Positions 6,730-15,437 of a stretch of 19,456 nt of DNA are shown piece after piece. The DNA comes from CAYOYK01 sp964408185. GTDB taxonomy: Bacteria; Bacillota; Clostridia; Christensenellales; Aristaeellaceae. The stretch lies in the NCBI GenBank assembly GCA_964408185.1, contig CAYOYK010000046.1, positions 1-19,456 of the forward strand, written 5' to 3'. Within the stretch, counting starts at the first letter, position 1; the number at the start of each line of letters is the position of its first letter. The notes beneath the pieces were generated by a model. That model was not told the DNA's origin, ran no database searches, and saw nothing but the letters and a program-made list of their open reading frames with translations. Made by a program: the position numbers and the translations under genes.

Positions 6730-8009
6730 GGTGCCTCCTGCTGCTCTTGATTGTGAAACTTGTTCAAACGGATATCCGCGCCGATTTGGCTCAGCATCTC
6801 TTCCAGATGCTCGTAGCCGCGACGTATGTACTCCGCGTGATCCACCCGCGTTTCGCCCTCGGCGGCAAGGCCCGCCAGCACCAGCGCCGCGCCGCCGCGC
6901 AAATCCCGCGCCGTAACGCAAGCGCCGTACAAGCGCTCCACGCCTTGGACAATGGCGGTACGTCCGTTGACGACCACATTCGCGCCCATCCTGTTCAAAT
7001 CCCCCGCGTGGGTAAAGCGGTTCTCAAATACATTCTCCACAACGATGCTCGTTCCCTTTGCCAAAGTGGAAAGTGCAAGCATTTGCATTTGCATGTCCGT
7101 CGGAAAGCCCGGATGCGGCTGCGTCTGCATGCTGCCAAAGCTGCGCAGGCGCTCGCGTGCCGACAGCGTGACCGTGGACGCGGTGGCGCTCACCTCGCAG
7201 CCCATTTCCTCCAGCTTGTGCAAAACGCCCAGCATATCGCGCACAGGGACGTTGCGCAGATGGACTTGGCCCCCCGTAATCGCCGCCGCCGCCAAAAGCG
7301 TGCCCGCAACGATTCGATCCGGCATGGGCCGATAGGTCGCGCCGCGCAGCCTGCTTACCCCGTCTACCGTTACGGTATGCGAGCCCGCGCCTGATACCCT
7401 CGCGCCCATGGCGTTGAGGAAATGCTGCAAATCCGCGATCTCCGGCTCCCGCGCCGCGTTGTGCAGCGTTGTGCGGCCTGACAGCGTCACGGCGGCCATC
7501 ATGGCGTTTTCGGTCGCGCCGACGCTGGGATAATCAAAGTGAATCGCGGCGCTGTGCATATCGCCGCCATCACAGTGAATCAGCCCGCCTTCCTCCCGCA
7601 CGCGGACGCCGAGTTGCCGCAGCCCGTACAGGTGCAGGTCGATTGGCCGCATGCCGATCTCACAGCCGCCGGGATACGTGACCGTCGCGCGCCGAAACCG
7701 CGATAGAATTGGCCCCAGAAGGAAGATCGACGACCGAAGGCGCTTGGCCAGATCATCCGGAAGCGTATCGCTGCTCATGGACTCCGGGTGGATGTGCATC
7801 GCCCGGCCCTGACGGCGTATATCGCAGCCAAGCGCCAGCAGGATATCCGCCATATGCTTGACGTCCAACAGCTCAGGGCAATCCAGCAGGGTCGTTGGCT
7901 CCTCGGATAGAATCGACGCCGCCATGATCGGCAGCACGGCGTTCTTTGCCGCCCCTATTGTCACATCCCCGGCCAGTCGCCGTCCGCCCGTAATCCATAG
8001 CGATTCCAT
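6726..8009 (-). CDS. murA: UDP-N-acetylglucosamine 1-carboxyvinyltransferase MurA
   Basis: A 427-residue enolpyruvyl transferase making UDP-GlcNAc-enolpyruvate from PEP, the first committed step of peptidoglycan synthesis. The two-lobed EPSP-synthase fold is complete. Lys22-Asn23 (AAKNAVLP) is present, and Cys116 in PGGCEIGMRPIDLH is the PEP-binding cysteine targeted by fosfomycin, so the enzyme lacks the Cys-to-Asp resistance form. A GGAGG sequence precedes ATG at 8009. It follows ftsW by 62 nt and overlaps ftsQ by 4 nt. In many clostridia murG sits at or near this point and a murA copy lies before ftsQ; here murA is present and murG is not. Firmicutes often carry a second murA elsewhere, which cannot be checked here. 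Confidence 0.98.
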   Translation of the reverse strand: MESLWITGGRRLAGDVTIGAAKNAVLPIMAASILSEEPTTLLDCPELLDVKHMADILLALGCDIRRQGRAMHIHPESMSSDTLPDDLAKRLRSSIFLLGPILSRFRRATVTYPGGCEIGMRPIDLHLYGLRQLGVRVREEGGLIHCDGGDMHSAAIHFDYPSVGATENAMMAAVTLSGRTTLHNAAREPEIADLQHFLNAMGARVSGAGSHTVTVDGVSRLRGATYRPMPDRIVAGTLLAAAAITGGQVHLRNVPVRDMLGVLHKLEEMGCEVSATASTVTLSARERLRSFGSMQTQPHPGFPTDMQMQMLALSTLAKGTSIVVENVFENRFTHAGDLNRMGANVVVNGRTAIVQGVERLYGACVTARDLRGGAALVLAGLAAEGETRVDHAEYIRRGYEHLEEMLSQIGADIRLNKFHNQEQQEAP

Positions 8010-8071
8010 GCCGTCACCTCCGCAAGCGTTGCATGCCCCATCCTATGCAAACGTCGCAAAGGTGCGAAAAA

Positions 8072-9226
8072 TCAACATGGCTTGCGCTGTTCCCCGCGCG
8101 AGATGTTGAGCAGCACGCCGACGGCCGACAGCAGGATCATCATGGAGGTTCCGCCCGCGCTGAAAAAAGGAAGCGGCAGTCCGGTGGTGGGCAGCACCCC
8201 GACCACCACGCCGATGTTCAGGAACGCCTGCACCGCAATCATGACCGTAAGACCCGCCGCCAGCAGACAGCCGAAGCGATCGCGGCAGGTCGCGGCAATG
8301 CGCAGGCCCACAAACAAAAACGCCACAAACAGCAGCACCACGACTAAGCACCCAAGCAAGCCGAAGTCCTCGCCGACGATGGCAAAGATAAAATCGCTCT
8401 CCGGGTAAGGCAGGTACGAGAACTTCTGTCGGCCCTGCCCAAGCCCGTTGCCAAACAGCCCGCCGGAGCCGATCGCAATCAGCGACTGCGCAAGCTGATA
8501 GCCCTCGTCGCTCATCTGCGCAAACGGGTCGCGGAAGGACAGCAGGCGCTCCCGCCGATAAGGCTCGCTCCACGCATAGGCAAACCCGACCGCCATCCCG
8601 CACACGCCTAATATCGACAGGTGCTTCCAGCGTGCGCCCGCAAGCAGCACCATCAACGCGCTGACAATGAGAACGGAGCCTGCGGTGGAGAGGTTGGGCT
8701 GCTGCAGGATAACCAAAAAGAACACCGCCGGGATAAACAGCAGCGGCAGGATACCCTTGATCAGCTTCTGCGCGCGCTCCGGCTTTGCGTCCAAAGCGGC
8801 CGCCATGTAGAGAACGATCATCGGCTTGGCAAGCTCGGACGGCTGGAAGCTCAGCCCGAAAAGGCTCAGCCAGCGCCTAGAGCCGTTGAGCGAGCGACCC
8901 ACGCCCGGTATCAGCACAAGCACCAGCAGCAAGAGGCTCGCTCCGAGGCCGATCCAAACGATCATCGGCCTGCGAAAAAAACGATAGGGCACCCGCATCG
9001 TTACCTGCATCATGGCTACGCCGACCGCAATGCCAATGAGCTGCTGCTTCACCTCGCGGAGCGCGTCTCCCTGATCCTGCGCCTGATAGTAGGTTGCGCT
9101 GAACAGCGTCAAAAGCCCGGCCAGCAGCAGCAGCGTAACAATCAAAAGCAGCGTTCCGTCCACGGGACGGCGGCGTGCGGAGGCCCTGCGCGTCTTATCG
9201 CCAATTGGCGTGACGGTTGATTGCAT
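8072..9226 (-). CDS. ftsW: Septal peptidoglycan glycosyltransferase FtsW (SEDS family; SpoVE-like)
   Basis: A 384-residue polytopic protein with about ten membrane segments and a basic N-terminal tail (11-20). SEDS motifs are complete: SRRWL and FQPSELAK (116-134), QQPNLST (175-181), the extracellular loop PESDFIFAIVGED (275-287) with Asp278 as the expected catalytic residue, and PTTGLPLPFFSAGGTS near the C-terminus. It polymerises lipid II into glycan strands with the class B PBP encoded upstream. A strong AAGGAGGGG lies 6 nt before ATG at 9226. The same family includes SpoVE and RodA; cluster position favours FtsW, with SpoVE-like sporulation use possible. An upstream sequence could mask the ribosome binding site (see the 9227-9294 entry). 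Confidence 0.97.
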   Translation of the reverse strand: MQSTVTPIGDKTRRASARRRPVDGTLLLIVTLLLLAGLLTLFSATYYQAQDQGDALREVKQQLIGIAVGVAMMQVTMRVPYRFFRRPMIVWIGLGASLLLLVLVLIPGVGRSLNGSRRWLSLFGLSFQPSELAKPMIVLYMAAALDAKPERAQKLIKGILPLLFIPAVFFLVILQQPNLSTAGSVLIVSALMVLLAGARWKHLSILGVCGMAVGFAYAWSEPYRRERLLSFRDPFAQMSDEGYQLAQSLIAIGSGGLFGNGLGQGRQKFSYLPYPESDFIFAIVGEDFGLLGCLVVVLLFVAFLFVGLRIAATCRDRFGCLLAAGLTVMIAVQAFLNIGVVVGVLPTTGLPLPFFSAGGTSMMILLSAVGVLLNISRGEQRKPC

Positions 9227-9267
9227 AGCAAACCCCTCCTTGCGTTGAATACGTTGCTTTTGTACAT
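9142..9267 (-). CDS. Possible 41-residue leader ORF overlapping the start of ftsW
   Basis: ATG at 9267 is preceded by GAGGAG at 4 nt, and the frame runs 41 codons to TGA at 9144-9142, overlapping the first 85 nt of ftsW in another frame. The encoded peptide begins MYKSNVFNARRG and resembles nothing I know. The later part is simply the out-of-frame reading of ftsW, so coding selection is doubtful. It is listed because translation of its first 12 codons would pass through the ftsW ribosome binding site and could open the predicted masking helix. It could equally be chance. Confidence 0.2.
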   Translation of the reverse strand: MYKSNVFNARRGLLCNQPSRQLAIRRAGPPHAAVPWTERCF

Positions 9268-9289
9268 CGTACTCCTCGTAGGAGGGGCC
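9233..9289 (-). promoter_or_regulatory. Possible RBS-masking RNA structure in the ftsW leader
   Basis: In the mRNA, GGCCCCTCCT (9289-9280... with the eight-base core CCCCTCCT at 9287-9280) is complementary to the ftsW ribosome binding site AGGAGGGG (9240-9233); two flanking G-U pairs extend the helix to about 10 bp across a 39-nt loop. The same CTCCT can instead pair with the adjacent AGGAG (9276-9272) in a tight 5-bp hairpin with loop ACG. Two exclusive pairings next to a start codon suggest translational control, but this is inference from complementarity. The nearness to the consensus Shine-Dalgarno could make part of the match fortuitous. Confidence 0.35.
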
Positions 9290-9294
9290 TTGCG

Positions 9295-10656
9295 TTACAG
9301 CGCGTTGACGATCTGCTTGAAGACCTCGCCGCGCTGCTCAAAGTCGCGGAACATATCAAAGCTGGCGCAGGCCGGAGACAGCAGCACATTCCCGCCGGAT
9401 ACGGCCAGCTTGCCGGCCTTGGTCACCGCGTCTTCCATGCTGTACGCCCGCGTAAGGCTGGTATATCCGGCAGCCTCCAGCGCTTCTTGGATCATGCGCG
9501 CGGTCTGCCCGATCAGCACCACCTGCGCGATCTGCGGGGAGCTGGCAACCTCCCGCGCAAGCGCCGCAAAGCTGACATGCTTGTCATAGCCGCCCAGCAG
9601 CAGCACGGTCGGCGCCTTCATGCTCTGAATGGCCTTGATGGTAGAGTCCACATTGGTGCCCTTGCTATCGTTGATGTACGTTACGCCTTGGAACACGCGC
9701 ACCTTTTCAATGCGATGCTCCACGCCGGTGAAGCTTTGCAGCGTGTGCCGGACAACAGGCGCGGGCACGCCCATCAGCATGGCAACGGCGGTTGCCGCCA
9801 GCGCGTTCTCAAGGTTATGCGGGCCGGGAATCAAAACGGAGGTCGCGTCGCAGATAGCGGTGCTTTCGCCGTCCCAAGCGAACACGATCTTGCCGTCCTC
9901 GTTGATATACGCGCCGCTCTCCACAGCCCGCACGCGCGAGAAGTACGCGACGCGGCTCTTGAGGCTCGCCGCCATCTCGCGCAGCGTAGCGTCCTCGTAA
10001 TTGAGGATGGCGACGTCCTCGTCGGTCTGGTTTTCAAACAAGCGCTGCTTGAGCCTGATGTATTCCTCCATGGTTCCGTGGCGGTTGAGGTGATCCTCGG
10101 TGATGTTGAGCAAAGCCGCGATGTGCGGGCGGAATGTGCGGATGGTCTCAAGCTGGAAGCTGGAAACCTCGGCGACAGTAACGTCCTCCTTTTTGGCGAT
10201 CAGCGCCACGCAGGAAAGCGGATAGCCGATGTTTCCGGCCACATGAGCCACGCGGCCGGCGTTCTCAAGCATGCGGCCGATCAGCGTCACGGTGGTGGTC
10301 TTGCCGTTTGTGCCGGATACCGCCGCCAAATCGCCCAGCAGCAGGCTGGAAGCCAGCTCCAGCTCACCGATCAGCGGAATGCCCTTCTCGGCGGCGGCGG
10401 TTACGATGGGCGCGGTAAGCGGCACGCCGGGGCTGATGACGACGCCGTCCGCGCCGTCCAGAAGAGGCTCCGCCTCCATGCCCATGCGAAACTCGCACGC
10501 CGTTCTCAGAAGGGGCGCGAGCGCCTCCTCAAAAACCTCCTGAGGCTTTTGGTCGTTCAATATCGGCACAGCGCCATGATGCAGCAGCAGCTCAGCGGCC
10601 GCAATGCCGCTGCGGGCCATGCCCACTACCAGAATCCGCTTTTTTTCCAGCTTCAT
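9295..10656 (-). CDS. murD: UDP-N-acetylmuramoyl-L-alanine--D-glutamate ligase MurD
   Basis: A 453-residue Mur ligase adding D-Glu to UDP-MurNAc-L-Ala with ATP in the cytoplasm. Domain 1 is a Rossmann-like UDP-binding fold (VVGMARSGIA, 10-19). The central ATPase domain has GTNGKTTT (115-122), EVSSFQLE and NITEDHLNRHG. The C-terminal domain has NDSKGTNVDST, LLLGGYDKH and LSPACASFDMFRDFEQRG, all characteristic of MurD rather than the other ligases. GGGAGG precedes ATG at 10656, and mraY ends 31 nt upstream. The protein is full length with no missing motif. Its partners MurC and MurF are not encoded in this window. Confidence 0.98.
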   Translation of the reverse strand: MKLEKKRILVVGMARSGIAAAELLLHHGAVPILNDQKPQEVFEEALAPLLRTACEFRMGMEAEPLLDGADGVVISPGVPLTAPIVTAAAEKGIPLIGELELASSLLLGDLAAVSGTNGKTTTVTLIGRMLENAGRVAHVAGNIGYPLSCVALIAKKEDVTVAEVSSFQLETIRTFRPHIAALLNITEDHLNRHGTMEEYIRLKQRLFENQTDEDVAILNYEDATLREMAASLKSRVAYFSRVRAVESGAYINEDGKIVFAWDGESTAICDATSVLIPGPHNLENALAATAVAMLMGVPAPVVRHTLQSFTGVEHRIEKVRVFQGVTYINDSKGTNVDSTIKAIQSMKAPTVLLLGGYDKHVSFAALAREVASSPQIAQVVLIGQTARMIQEALEAAGYTSLTRAYSMEDAVTKAGKLAVSGGNVLLSPACASFDMFRDFEQRGEVFKQIVNAL

Positions 10657-10687
10657 GGATATCGCCTCCCATCAAATGGCAAAGGGA

Positions 10688-11704
10688 TCAAAACACCAAA
10701 ACGGATAGCACCGCGAGGACGGACAGCGCGATGGTCACAAGCGTGTACATCAGCACGATCTGCTTTTCCGTCATGCCGCACAGCTCAAAGTGATGATGAA
10801 TCGGCGACATTTTGAAAATGCGCTTGCCATGCGTCAGCTTAAAGTACGCGCGCTGCAAAATGACCGACAGCGAGGACATGACCATCGTAAAGGCGATGAG
10901 CAGCAACAGAATGGGCATGCGCAGCAGCATTGCCATCCCGACCGTCGCGCCGCCGATAAACATGGAGCCCGTATCGCCCATAAACACCATGGCGGGGTAG
11001 CGGTTGAAGCGCAGAAACCCGATCAGGCTGCCCGTGAGCGCCAGCGCAAAGATGGCGAGGTTTTGGTAATTTGCAAAGCGCTCCGCGCCCATCACCGCGG
11101 TCGCCGTGCCCGCCGCGGCGATGCCCAGCATCGCCCAAGCGATATTGCCCACCGCGGACGAGCTGGACAGCAGGCCGTCCACGCCGTCCTGCAAGTTGGC
11201 GCTGTTAATCATAAAGATCATCAGCATGGACATGACGGGGATGTAAAACAAGCCGAGGTCCCACTCCACATTCGCAAACGGAATGAGGATGCTGCTGCCC
11301 ACCAGCGGATGGAAGTAGCAGTACGTCGAAAACCCAACGGCCACCAGCACCTGCCCGATGATCTTCTGCCACCAGATCAAGCCGAGGTTGCGCTTTTTGA
11401 CGGCCTTGATGTAGTCGTCCGCAAAGCCGATGAGCATGGAGCACAGAGATACGGCAATGAGCGCCAGCGTCATATCCCATACGCCGAACCATTGGGCATG
11501 TACGACCAGCGCAACCACGCAGGTAACCGCCGCGAACGCGAGACCGCCCATAATGGGCGTGCCCTGCTTCGTGCTGTGCGCGTGCGGCCCCAGCTCGTAC
11601 TCGGTTTGACCGAAATTGAGCTTATGCAGGAGCTGCAACACCGGCGGCATAATGATAAGCATCGCTATTGCGCTGAGCACCATCGCCAATATGTACCGTA
11701 CCAT
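10688..11704 (-). CDS. mraY: Phospho-N-acetylmuramoyl-pentapeptide transferase MraY
   Basis: A 338-residue integral membrane enzyme with about ten helices that transfers phospho-MurNAc-pentapeptide to undecaprenyl phosphate, giving lipid I. Family motifs are GTPIMGG (48-54), FADDYIK (94-100) with the Asp pair that binds Mg, NSANLQDGVDGL (167-178) with the catalytic-loop Asp residues, GDTGS (243-247) and PIHHHFE (301-307), the HHH motif diagnostic of MraY against WecA/TagO. GGAGGAG lies about 11 nt before ATG at 11704. The gene is packed between murE (22 nt) and murD (31 nt), in the standard dcw order except that murF, usually between murE and mraY, is absent. Confidence 0.99.
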   Translation of the reverse strand: MVRYILAMVLSAIAMLIIMPPVLQLLHKLNFGQTEYELGPHAHSTKQGTPIMGGLAFAAVTCVVALVVHAQWFGVWDMTLALIAVSLCSMLIGFADDYIKAVKKRNLGLIWWQKIIGQVLVAVGFSTYCYFHPLVGSSILIPFANVEWDLGLFYIPVMSMLMIFMINSANLQDGVDGLLSSSSAVGNIAWAMLGIAAAGTATAVMGAERFANYQNLAIFALALTGSLIGFLRFNRYPAMVFMGDTGSMFIGGATVGMAMLLRMPILLLLIAFTMVMSSLSVILQRAYFKLTHGKRIFKMSPIHHHFELCGMTEKQIVLMYTLVTIALSVLAVLSVLVF

Positions 11705-11726
11705 GACCCAACACTCCTCCGGGACT

Positions 11727-13187
11727 TCAGCCGTTGATTTCCTTTAGTAGTTCCGCGACGACGACCTTTTCATCAAAGGGCTTTTTGACGCCCATGACGT
11801 CCTGATACGTTTCGTGGCCCTTGCCCGCAAGCACAATCACATCGCCCTCGCGCGCCATCAGAAGCGCGTGACGGATGGCCTCGCGGCGATTCTCGATCAC
11901 CACATACTCGCGGCCCGTAGGCTTGATGCCCTCCTCGATGGACTCAAGGATCTTGAAGGGGTCCTCGTGGCGGGGATTGTCGCTGGTTAGTATGGCGTAG
12001 TCGGACAGCCGCCCGCCGATCTCGCCCATGATGGGCCGCTTGCCCTGATCCCGCTCGCCGCCGCAGCCAAACAGCGCGATCAGCCGACCCTTTGTAAATG
12101 TGCGCACCGTGGAAAGGATATTTTCCAGCGCGTCCGGAGAATGCGAGTAGTCGAGAATCACCTTGTAGGGCGTGCGGGTATCCAGCATCTCGATGCGGCC
12201 GGGCACGGACTGAACGTTTTCGAGGCCCTGCTTGATAAACTGCTTGTCAATGCCGATAATCATCGCAATGGACGCGGCCGCCAGCGCGTTGTATACGTTG
12301 AACATGCCGGTCATCTTCATATGTACGGACATGCTCTCCAGCCCGCGCAGCAAAATGGCAAAGCTCACGCCGTTCTCGGTAATCTCGATATCGCGGGCGA
12401 ATACATCGGCGTTTGCGCTGATGCCGTAGGTCAGGTAGGGAATGCTGATATCGCCGATGATATCGCGGCTGGTCTCATCGTCCGCGTTAAAGGACGCGTT
12501 GAGTACGCTGCCGCCGGTAAAAAAGCTCTTTTTGGTCTCAAAGTAGTTTTGCATGGTGTGGAAGTAATCCAGATGATCCTGCGACAGGTTGGTATAGCCG
12601 GCCGCCTCAAACTCGATGCCATCCAGCCTGTGCATGTCGATCGCGTGCGCGCTGACCTCCATGCTAACGGCTTCAACGCCCTCGTCCAGCATCTGCCGGA
12701 AGCACCTGTGCAGGTCGATGGGATCGGGCGTGGTGAGGATGCTGTGCAGGTGCTTTTCGCCGATCATGTTGCCGGTGGTGCCGATGAGCCCGACCTTCAT
12801 GCCGGCGGCCTCCAAAATCGACTTGAGCAAATAGCTGGTGGTCGTTTTGCCCTTGGTGCCGCACACGCCAAGCAGACGCATATGCCGCGCCGGATGGCCG
12901 TAGAACGCCCCCGCCATCAGCGCCATTGCGCTGCGCACGTTTTCCACCACGAGCTGCGCGCACGCAAGCTCCGGCAGCGGGCGCTCCACAACCAGCGCAA
13001 CGCAGCCGTTTTCAACCGCCTGCGGGGCAAAATCGTGCGCGTCAAACTTAGCGCCGGGAATGCAGAAGAACAGTCCGTTCTCCACCTTTTCCCGGCTGTC
13101 CGTAACCAGCGCGGCTATGTCCGTATCCAGACTGCCAATGGTCTCCCGAATGCCGCCGACTTCCTTAACCAGCTCGTTCAGCTTCAT
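11727..13187 (-). CDS. murE: UDP-MurNAc-tripeptide ligase MurE, meso-diaminopimelate type
   Basis: A 486-residue Mur ligase adding the third stem-peptide residue. Visible are the ATP loop GTKGKTTT (110-117), TTPDP (152-156), the region around Lys219 (YFETKK) where the family has a carbamylated lysine, and the amino-acid selectivity motif DNPR (403-406). DNPR is the form seen in enzymes that add meso-DAP; lysine-adding enzymes differ there. The wall is therefore probably DAP type, as usual for spore-forming Clostridia. GGGGGA precedes ATG at 13187, and the gene begins 18 nt after pbpB. Murein chemistry is inferred from this motif and was not measured. Confidence 0.98.
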   Translation of the reverse strand: MKLNELVKEVGGIRETIGSLDTDIAALVTDSREKVENGLFFCIPGAKFDAHDFAPQAVENGCVALVVERPLPELACAQLVVENVRSAMALMAGAFYGHPARHMRLLGVCGTKGKTTTSYLLKSILEAAGMKVGLIGTTGNMIGEKHLHSILTTPDPIDLHRCFRQMLDEGVEAVSMEVSAHAIDMHRLDGIEFEAAGYTNLSQDHLDYFHTMQNYFETKKSFFTGGSVLNASFNADDETSRDIIGDISIPYLTYGISANADVFARDIEITENGVSFAILLRGLESMSVHMKMTGMFNVYNALAAASIAMIIGIDKQFIKQGLENVQSVPGRIEMLDTRTPYKVILDYSHSPDALENILSTVRTFTKGRLIALFGCGGERDQGKRPIMGEIGGRLSDYAILTSDNPRHEDPFKILESIEEGIKPTGREYVVIENRREAIRHALLMAREGDVIVLAGKGHETYQDVMGVKKPFDEKVVVAELLKEING

Positions 13188-13205
13188 GGCGATTCCCCCA
13201 AGAAA

Positions 13206-15317
13206 TCAATTGGATAGTGAAAATGTGACGGTAATCACAGTATTTTCTGGTACGTACTCCCCCGCCGCAGGCTGCTGGCTCGCCGCCAGCCCCGTGCCCT
13301 CTATGCGCATTTGCAGCCCGACCTCCCGCAACGCCTGCCCGGCGGATACGATCGGCTGGCCGCGTACATCCGGCACAAGCGCCCACGTGGCGGTGGGCGT
13401 GTCCTCCAGCGCGTAGGTGTACAGCATCACCCGTCCGCCCATTGGCAACGACGCCCCCGCGGCGGGCATTTGCGCTGTAACAACGTTGTCCACGCCGTCG
13501 TTGACTGCCAGCAAACCGACTGCCGATAAGGCTTTGGCGGCGTCCCGCAGGCTCATGCCGACAACGCTTGGCACCTCGACGGACGCGGTCGCCTCCTCCG
13601 ACGGATAACAACCGATATATGGTAACACATCTGCGAGGATTTGTCGAGCAAAAGGAGCGGCGGTCGTGCCGCCATAATCCACGGGAGTATCCGCCTCGTC
13701 CACGATGACCAGTACGGCAACCTGAGGATTATCCGCCGGTGCGAAGCCAAAAAAGCTGCCGATGTGTACATTGCGCACGATCTTGCCGTTTTTGTACACC
13801 TGCGCGGTGCCCGTTTTCCCGCCCACACGATACCCGGATACCGAGGCGTTTTTTGCTCCTCCCTGCGCGACCACCTGCTCCAGCAGCGTTCGCATCGTTT
13901 GCGAGGTTTCCTCGGTAATTGGGCAGCTGACCACCTTGACCTGCGTCCGCTCGACCACGCCGCCGTCCGAAGCGAGCACCTCCTTGACGATGTAGGGGCG
14001 CATCAGCCGACCTCCGTTGATGACCGAGCAGGCGGAAGTAATCATTTGCAGCGGCGTGACCGCAATGCTCTGTCCAAAGCCGATGCGCGCGATATCCACA
14101 TTCTTGACGGCCTCCGAGCGGATCAGGATTCCGCTGCCCTCCCCCATCAGATCCACCTGTGTTTTCTGGCCCAGCCCAAACTGTGAAAAGTAATGGTAGA
14201 GGCGCTCCTTGCCCATGCGCAGCGCCAGCTCCACGAACACAGGGTTGCAGGAGTTCATCAGCGCCTCGCTCATGCTTTCGGCGCCGTGCGGGCGGCCCCA
14301 GCACTTGATGGTATCGCCGTCCACGGTGATCTTGGCGCTGCAATAGAAACGGTCGTCCGGGGTCGTTACGCCGCTGTCCAGCGCGGCGGCGGCCGTCAGC
14401 ACCTTGAAGGTAGAGCCCGGCTCGTACGCGTCGCTGATCAGGCGAATGCGCATGAGGTCTTGGAGCTTTTCCAGCTCGTCGCGCGGGGGATCGTTGGGGT
14501 CGTAGTCCGGCTTGGAGCACATAGCCAGTATCGCGCCCGTGTGCGGGTCCATCACAATGGCGTGTACCGCCTTTGCCTGATTGACCGCGAGGCACTCGCG
14601 CATCGCCTTTTCACACACCGCCTGTATGCTCGCATCGATGGTCAGGTGAAGCGTGTGCCCGTCCTTGGGCGCGATGTACAGGCTGTCCGCGTCGTACAGC
14701 GTGCGATCCTTCGCGTCCACGCTGCTGACCAGCCGGCCCGACGTGCCGCGCAGCAGCTCGTCATACTGGAGCTCCAGCCCGGACTGCCCCACGCTGTCCA
14801 CATTGGTCAAGCCCAATATCTGCGTGAGGAATGCGCCGTTGGGATAGTATCGCTTCACGTCCTCGTCAAACATCAGGGCGCGCAGTTCGGAGCTCTCGTC
14901 CGCCTCCAGCTGCATCCTGCGTAGCAAATCGACCGTTTCCCGCGATACCTGCCGCTTGAGCAGCACGGAAGCCTTGGTCTTGTCCGACAGCTTGGCGGCC
15001 GCCTTGTCCGCGTCAATGCTCAGGAGCGGCGCAATTTGCGCCAGAAGCGCGTCCGCGTCCGTAACCTTGCGCGGATCCGCGTTCACGGTAAAGGCTGTAA
15101 CGCTTTTTACAAGCGCCTTGCCGTTACAATCCTGTATCTGCCCTCTTTTGGCGTATATCACGCCGTTGCGCGTCCATTGGCGCACGCCGCGCAGCGTCAG
15201 CTCGCTTGATCGTACCGTGCACAAGGCCGTCAGCCTCGCGCCCAGCAGTGCAAAAAGAAGCGCCAGCAACAGCAGCAGTATAAAAACCCTTTTGCGAATC
15301 CGCAGCTCCGCGCGCAC
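13206..15317 (-). CDS. pbpB: Class B penicillin-binding protein with two PASTA domains (FtsI/PbpB/SpoVD family)
   Basis: A 703-residue D,D-transpeptidase cross-linking septal (or cortex) peptidoglycan. A signal-anchor helix spans about 11-30, followed by the PBP dimerisation domain, with RGQIQDCNGKALV near 58-70. The transpeptidase domain has STFK (302-305, acyl-serine Ser302), SCN (356-358) and KTGTA (501-505). Two PASTA domains follow (about 580-635 and 647-700); one or two are usual in Firmicute PbpB/SpoVD. The start is GTG at 15317 with GGGAGG 7-8 nt upstream; the ATG at 15319 is out of frame (ATGTG). The nearest upstream gene is ftsL, but a hairpin with a U-tract lies between, so supply may be partly uncoupled. 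Whether this is the vegetative PbpB or the sporulation SpoVD cannot be told without the rest of the genome. Confidence 0.97.
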   Translation of the reverse strand: MRAELRIRKRVFILLLLLALLFALLGARLTALCTVRSSELTLRGVRQWTRNGVIYAKRGQIQDCNGKALVKSVTAFTVNADPRKVTDADALLAQIAPLLSIDADKAAAKLSDKTKASVLLKRQVSRETVDLLRRMQLEADESSELRALMFDEDVKRYYPNGAFLTQILGLTNVDSVGQSGLELQYDELLRGTSGRLVSSVDAKDRTLYDADSLYIAPKDGHTLHLTIDASIQAVCEKAMRECLAVNQAKAVHAIVMDPHTGAILAMCSKPDYDPNDPPRDELEKLQDLMRIRLISDAYEPGSTFKVLTAAAALDSGVTTPDDRFYCSAKITVDGDTIKCWGRPHGAESMSEALMNSCNPVFVELALRMGKERLYHYFSQFGLGQKTQVDLMGEGSGILIRSEAVKNVDIARIGFGQSIAVTPLQMITSACSVINGGRLMRPYIVKEVLASDGGVVERTQVKVVSCPITEETSQTMRTLLEQVVAQGGAKNASVSGYRVGGKTGTAQVYKNGKIVRNVHIGSFFGFAPADNPQVAVLVIVDEADTPVDYGGTTAAPFARQILADVLPYIGCYPSEEATASVEVPSVVGMSLRDAAKALSAVGLLAVNDGVDNVVTAQMPAAGASLPMGGRVMLYTYALEDTPTATWALVPDVRGQPIVSAGQALREVGLQMRIEGTGLAASQQPAAGEYVPENTVITVTFSLSN

Positions 15318-15387
15318 ATTCCATCCCTCCCGACCGTTTGTTCCAGCTTACGTAGCTTGCTGTACATCCTATGCGGCCGTAGAGGGC

Positions 15388-15418
15388 AAAAAAGCCGCGG
15401 CTGTGACCGACGGCTTTT
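15388..15418 (-). terminator. Terminator-like hairpin between ftsL and pbpB
   Basis: On the minus strand AAAAGCCG-T-CGG (15418-15407) pairs with CCGCGGCTTTT across a TCACAG loop: 11 pairs with one bulged T, ending in a run of six T (15393-15388). It starts 20 nt beyond the ftsL stop and ends about 70 nt before the pbpB GTG. Its form matches the other intrinsic terminators in the window, which also carry AAAGCCG/CGGCTTT arms. I found no convincing promoter between it and pbpB, so termination is probably partial. Confidence 0.72.
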
Positions 15419-15437
15419 GTGTGAGTTGAATAAAGGC

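Noticed and set aside
8010..8071. A promoter or terminator in the ftsW-murA gap
   Set aside because: Only four-pair stems and poor promoter matches are visible.
9487..10815. A 442-codon plus-strand open frame opposite murD and the mraY end
   Set aside because: It spans two well-supported genes on the other strand and has no recognisable domain; an antisense shadow.
12141..13217. A 358-codon plus-strand open frame opposite murE
   Set aside because: Antisense of a complete Mur ligase gene with all motifs on the minus strand.
15317..15319. ATG at 15319 as the start of pbpB
   Set aside because: It is out of frame with the transpeptidase reading; the in-frame GTG at 15317 has the ribosome binding site and leads into the signal anchor.
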